Source: Pseudomonas baetica
Lineage (GTDB): Bacteria > Pseudomonadota > Gammaproteobacteria > Pseudomonadales > Pseudomonadaceae
DNA length: 64,000 bases
Assembly (NCBI RefSeq): GCF_019733355.1
Contig: NZ_JAIHLQ010000029.1
Location: forward strand, 1-64,000
Reading direction: 5' to 3'
Shown here piece after piece: positions 61,913-64,000 of the stretch. Made by a program: the position numbers and the translations under genes. Position 1 is the first letter of the stretch, and each line of letters opens with the position of its first letter. The notes below the pieces were generated by a model, which worked only from the letters and a program-made list of their open reading frames with translations, did no database searches and was not told the DNA's origin.

Positions 61913-62662
61913 TCAGTTGTTTTTCTTGAGGCTACGATTGGCCACGGCAAACTTTTCATCCAGCGTCCGCTTGCTGAGGCCGGGCACATCTTTGTGACGG
62001 GCGACAATGGCGTCGACGATGGCTGCTTGATTCGTGAATACCGAAAGAGGTTTTCCGGCGGGCGAATGGTCCAAAAGAAGGCTGACCAATGCCCCGATCA
62101 TATTGTGATAGGTCAGTTCACTACGCTCGCTGAGTTGACCATTCGTTTTGGCCAAGGCTTTGAGATCATCTCTTTCAAGTCCAATCGACTGGAGTTCTCC
62201 CAAGATTTCTTGAATGTGTTGCTGTTGCGCTTTCAACGCTCTCGATAACTCGTCTCGATCTGCTTTCACTGAAAGAAACGTTCCGAGACTGACCTTTGCA
62301 GATGTATCCTCACCGGACTCGAATAAAAAGCTGGGCTTATGGTCGGGATAATGAATTTCCATCCAGCGGCGTAAGTCTGAATGGCGTATGGTCAGCTGAT
62401 AGGGCTCTACGTAGCTTCCCAAAGGAACAGAAACGCCGAGGCAGCCGTACGGCAGTTCTCCATTGCGTATGGCGTCTAAAATCCTTTCGACAGCGATGTG
62501 AAGATTGGGCCATTGGGGAAAGAGGGTTGCAAGGTTCTCAGGACGAGACCAATCCGCCTGCATAATTTGGGCTTCGTAGCGAGTGAGATTGCACCAGCGC
62601 AATGCTGCATCTATAGGGCGATAGAAGCTTTTGCTATGCGAATTAAAAACATTAATAGCCAT
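61913..62662 (-). CDS. Hypothetical protein at the ICE end (249 aa)
   Basis: The product MAINVFNSHSKSFYRPIDAALRWCNLTRYEAQIM... is soluble, with a coiled-coil stretch around 140-175 (ADRDELSRALKAQQQHIQEILGELQSIGLERDDLKAL) and a C-terminal basic helix (KRTLDEKFAVANRSLKK). The ATG at 62662 has GGAGG 11 bases upstream; an ATG 18 bases earlier is an alternative. It is the last gene before the presumed ICE boundary, oriented like alpA, 115 bp upstream of it. No named family recognised. Confidence 0.75.
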   Translation of the reverse strand: MAINVFNSHSKSFYRPIDAALRWCNLTRYEAQIMQADWSRPENLATLFPQWPNLHIAVERILDAIRNGELPYGCLGVSVPLGSYVEPYQLTIRHSDLRRWMEIHYPDHKPSFLFESGEDTSAKVSLGTFLSVKADRDELSRALKAQQQHIQEILGELQSIGLERDDLKALAKTNGQLSERSELTYHNMIGALVSLLLDHSPAGKPLSVFTNQAAIVDAIVARHKDVPGLSKRTLDEKFAVANRSLKKNN

Positions 62663-62982
62663 AGCGTGACGGACCTCCATTCCTAATGGATAGGCCTCTC
62701 ACCGACTATCAATATTCAAACTAGCGATTCATGCTAGCTGTTTCCTCCATCGACCAAATCGGTGAGGTCATTTAATTTCGAGTGCTACCAGAAAGCAATA
62801 CCCGAGTAGCAATCGATGTTTTTACGCAATCCAGAGCCACAATCTCGGTCTCTTAACCAAAAATTCGGGTTCTGATTAGGTATCCTCCACATGACCCAGA
62901 GGTGCAGATATCATTAATCAATGATGCAGATTCTTGATGTTTGGAACTTCTTGATCAATTGAACCGCTCTGGACGTTAATTG
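62663..62982. other. Probable ICE boundary region, no tRNA or att site seen
   Basis: These 320 bp separate the last ICE-type gene from the creatinase-like gene. It is A+T-rich compared with both sides. I looked for a tRNA gene 3' end and for a repeat of any left-side sequence and saw neither. Promoter for the hypothetical gene should lie at its left edge. Confidence 0.4.
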
Positions 62983-64000
62983 CTAGGGAAGATTGATTAT
63001 ATTGTGCTCAGGCCCAGAGCCTAATTTCGTAATATTTTCCGCACCCCTGTCATTTACAATGAGCACGCTGCCCTCTCGATATCCGCCAGCACCTTGCGTA
63101 CCTTCCGGTAGCATTACCATTGGTGTCATCGATACCACCATGCCCGGTTCTAGCACCGTCTCGATATCTTCGCGTAATTCGAGCCCAGCCTCCCGTCCGT
63201 AATAGTGGCAAAGGACTCCATTTGAGTGACCGTAACCGAAAGTGCGATAATTGAGCAGATCCGCTTGTAGATAGATTTCATTTAGCTCTGCCGCAATATC
63301 GCAGCAACGAACCCCTGGTCTAATTATCTCCTGCCCGCGTTGGTGTACTTTGCAGTTGATTTCCCATATGCGACGCTGCTGGGCATTTGGCTCACCCAAA
63401 AAAGCCGTTCGTTCTAATGAAGAAAAATAGCCTGCGATCATCGGAAAACAGTTAACTGAAAGTATATCGCCGGATTTAACTCGACGACTGGTAACGGGAT
63501 TATGGGCGCCATCAGTGTTCAGGCCGGATTGAAACCACGTCCACGTGTCACGAAGCTCACAGTAAGGCATGCGCTTAGCAATTTCCCTGGTCATTGCAGA
63601 CGTCCCCGCAAGTGCTACCTCGTATTCAGGCACACCTTCAGATATCGCGTCTAAACAAGCCGCACCTCCTACGTCCGCTACCGCTGCACCAATACGAATC
63701 AGCTGGATTTCTTCGGTTGACTTGAACATGCGAATACGGTTGGTGCCAGGCGCGATGTCAGCTAGTTCCGCATTGTCAAGAGCGGCTTCTATCTTGCGAA
63801 ATTTATCGAGGGATAGATGATCGAACTCTACGCCTATACGGCGAGATTTTAATGGGATTGCTTTACGTAGAGCAACAAAATAGTTATCACGCTTCCAGTC
63901 TGTATAGACAAGATTATCTCCCCAGCTGCGGCGATAACCTTGGCCTCCATCAATATTGGTCGTTATAAGAATGGAGCTATCGTGCGTTACTACTAATGCG
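62983..64000 (-). CDS. Creatinase-family M24 hydrolase, N-terminal part outside window
   Basis: The open frame continues to the window edge and matches creatinase (about 403 residues) from about residue 65 on: TTNIDGGQGYRRSWGDNLVYTDW, DTWTWFQSGLNTDGAHNPVT, NCFPMIAGYFSSLERT, YRTFGYGHSNGVL and the ending GPEHNIINLP. Equivalents of His232 and Glu262 of the Pseudomonas putida enzyme are present, but at the place of Glu358 (SMEPM) the sequence is SMTPM. Creatinase splits creatine to sarcosine and urea. With this change the activity is uncertain; it could act on a related guanidino compound or be inactive. Confidence 0.85.
   Translation of the reverse strand, partial: ALVVTHDSSILITTNIDGGQGYRRSWGDNLVYTDWKRDNYFVALRKAIPLKSRRIGVEFDHLSLDKFRKIEAALDNAELADIAPGTNRIRMFKSTEEIQLIRIGAAVADVGGAACLDAISEGVPEYEVALAGTSAMTREIAKRMPYCELRDTWTWFQSGLNTDGAHNPVTSRRVKSGDILSVNCFPMIAGYFSSLERTAFLGEPNAQQRRIWEINCKVHQRGQEIIRPGVRCCDIAAELNEIYLQADLLNYRTFGYGHSNGVLCHYYGREAGLELREDIETVLEPGMVVSMTPMVMLPEGTQGAGGYREGSVLIVNDRGAENITKLGSGPEHNIINLP

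Overview
The window reads as a piece of a Pseudomonas-like genome. Coding density is high and G+C-rich, the conjugation genes match the PFGI-1/ICEclc class of integrative and conjugative elements (ICEs), and the catabolic genes and the creatinase-type gene resemble pseudomonad families. Family and TIGR names are given from memory of the protein signatures; no search was run.

Left part (1-22.1 kb), an accessory and partly decayed zone: the end of an IS21-type element (istA tail, istB, four 23-bp terminal repeats) inserted in an integrase relic; a broken FUSC-type exporter gene; then two catabolic modules. Module A, on the minus strand, is scoA-scoB-nitronate monooxygenase-like gene-MFS pseudogene, with a divergent LysR gene. 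Module B is iclR-acyl-CoA dehydrogenase-MFS (minus) divergent from enoyl-CoA hydratase-hydroxyacyl-CoA dehydrogenase-thiolase-CaiB/BaiF CoA transferase-truncated etfB (plus). Together they hold nearly the whole enzyme set of an adipate-like dicarboxylate (dca-type) beta-oxidation route: uptake, CoA transfer, desaturation, hydration, oxidation and thiolysis. An IS5-group element, a DMT exporter/LysR pair, an IS66 fragment and a gutted group II intron follow.

Middle (22.1-49.6 kb), the conjugation block: the MobH relaxase TraI, an accessory chemoreceptor, an ArdC antirestriction protein, then a long minus-strand type G conjugative secretion block (TraG, TraU-like proteins, VirB4-type ATPase, core proteins, TraD coupling protein, lytic transglycosylase, PilL-like lipoprotein). 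Many genes overlap by ATGA. A plus-strand cargo gene of unknown function interrupts the block, and a Xre regulator with a small acidic protein sits where another transfer gene is usually found.

Right (49.7-62.7 kb), the maintenance and replication block: RadC, DUF3577, topoisomerase III, SSB, DUF3158, TIGR03761-type protein, STY4528-type protein, DUF2857, ParB, a small gene, ParA, AlpA and a terminal hypothetical gene. Two copies of a structured RNA, whose base changes conserve pairing only on the minus strand, precede the ArdC and the DUF3577/RadC gene groups. Paired palindromes lie upstream of alpA and near the TIGR03761-type gene.

The ICE seems to end at about 62.7 kb. Past it lies a creatinase-family gene that runs off the window and has Thr in place of one of the known substrate-binding glutamates. 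No functional integrase, att site or tRNA was seen, so whether this ICE can still move cannot be judged from this window alone.
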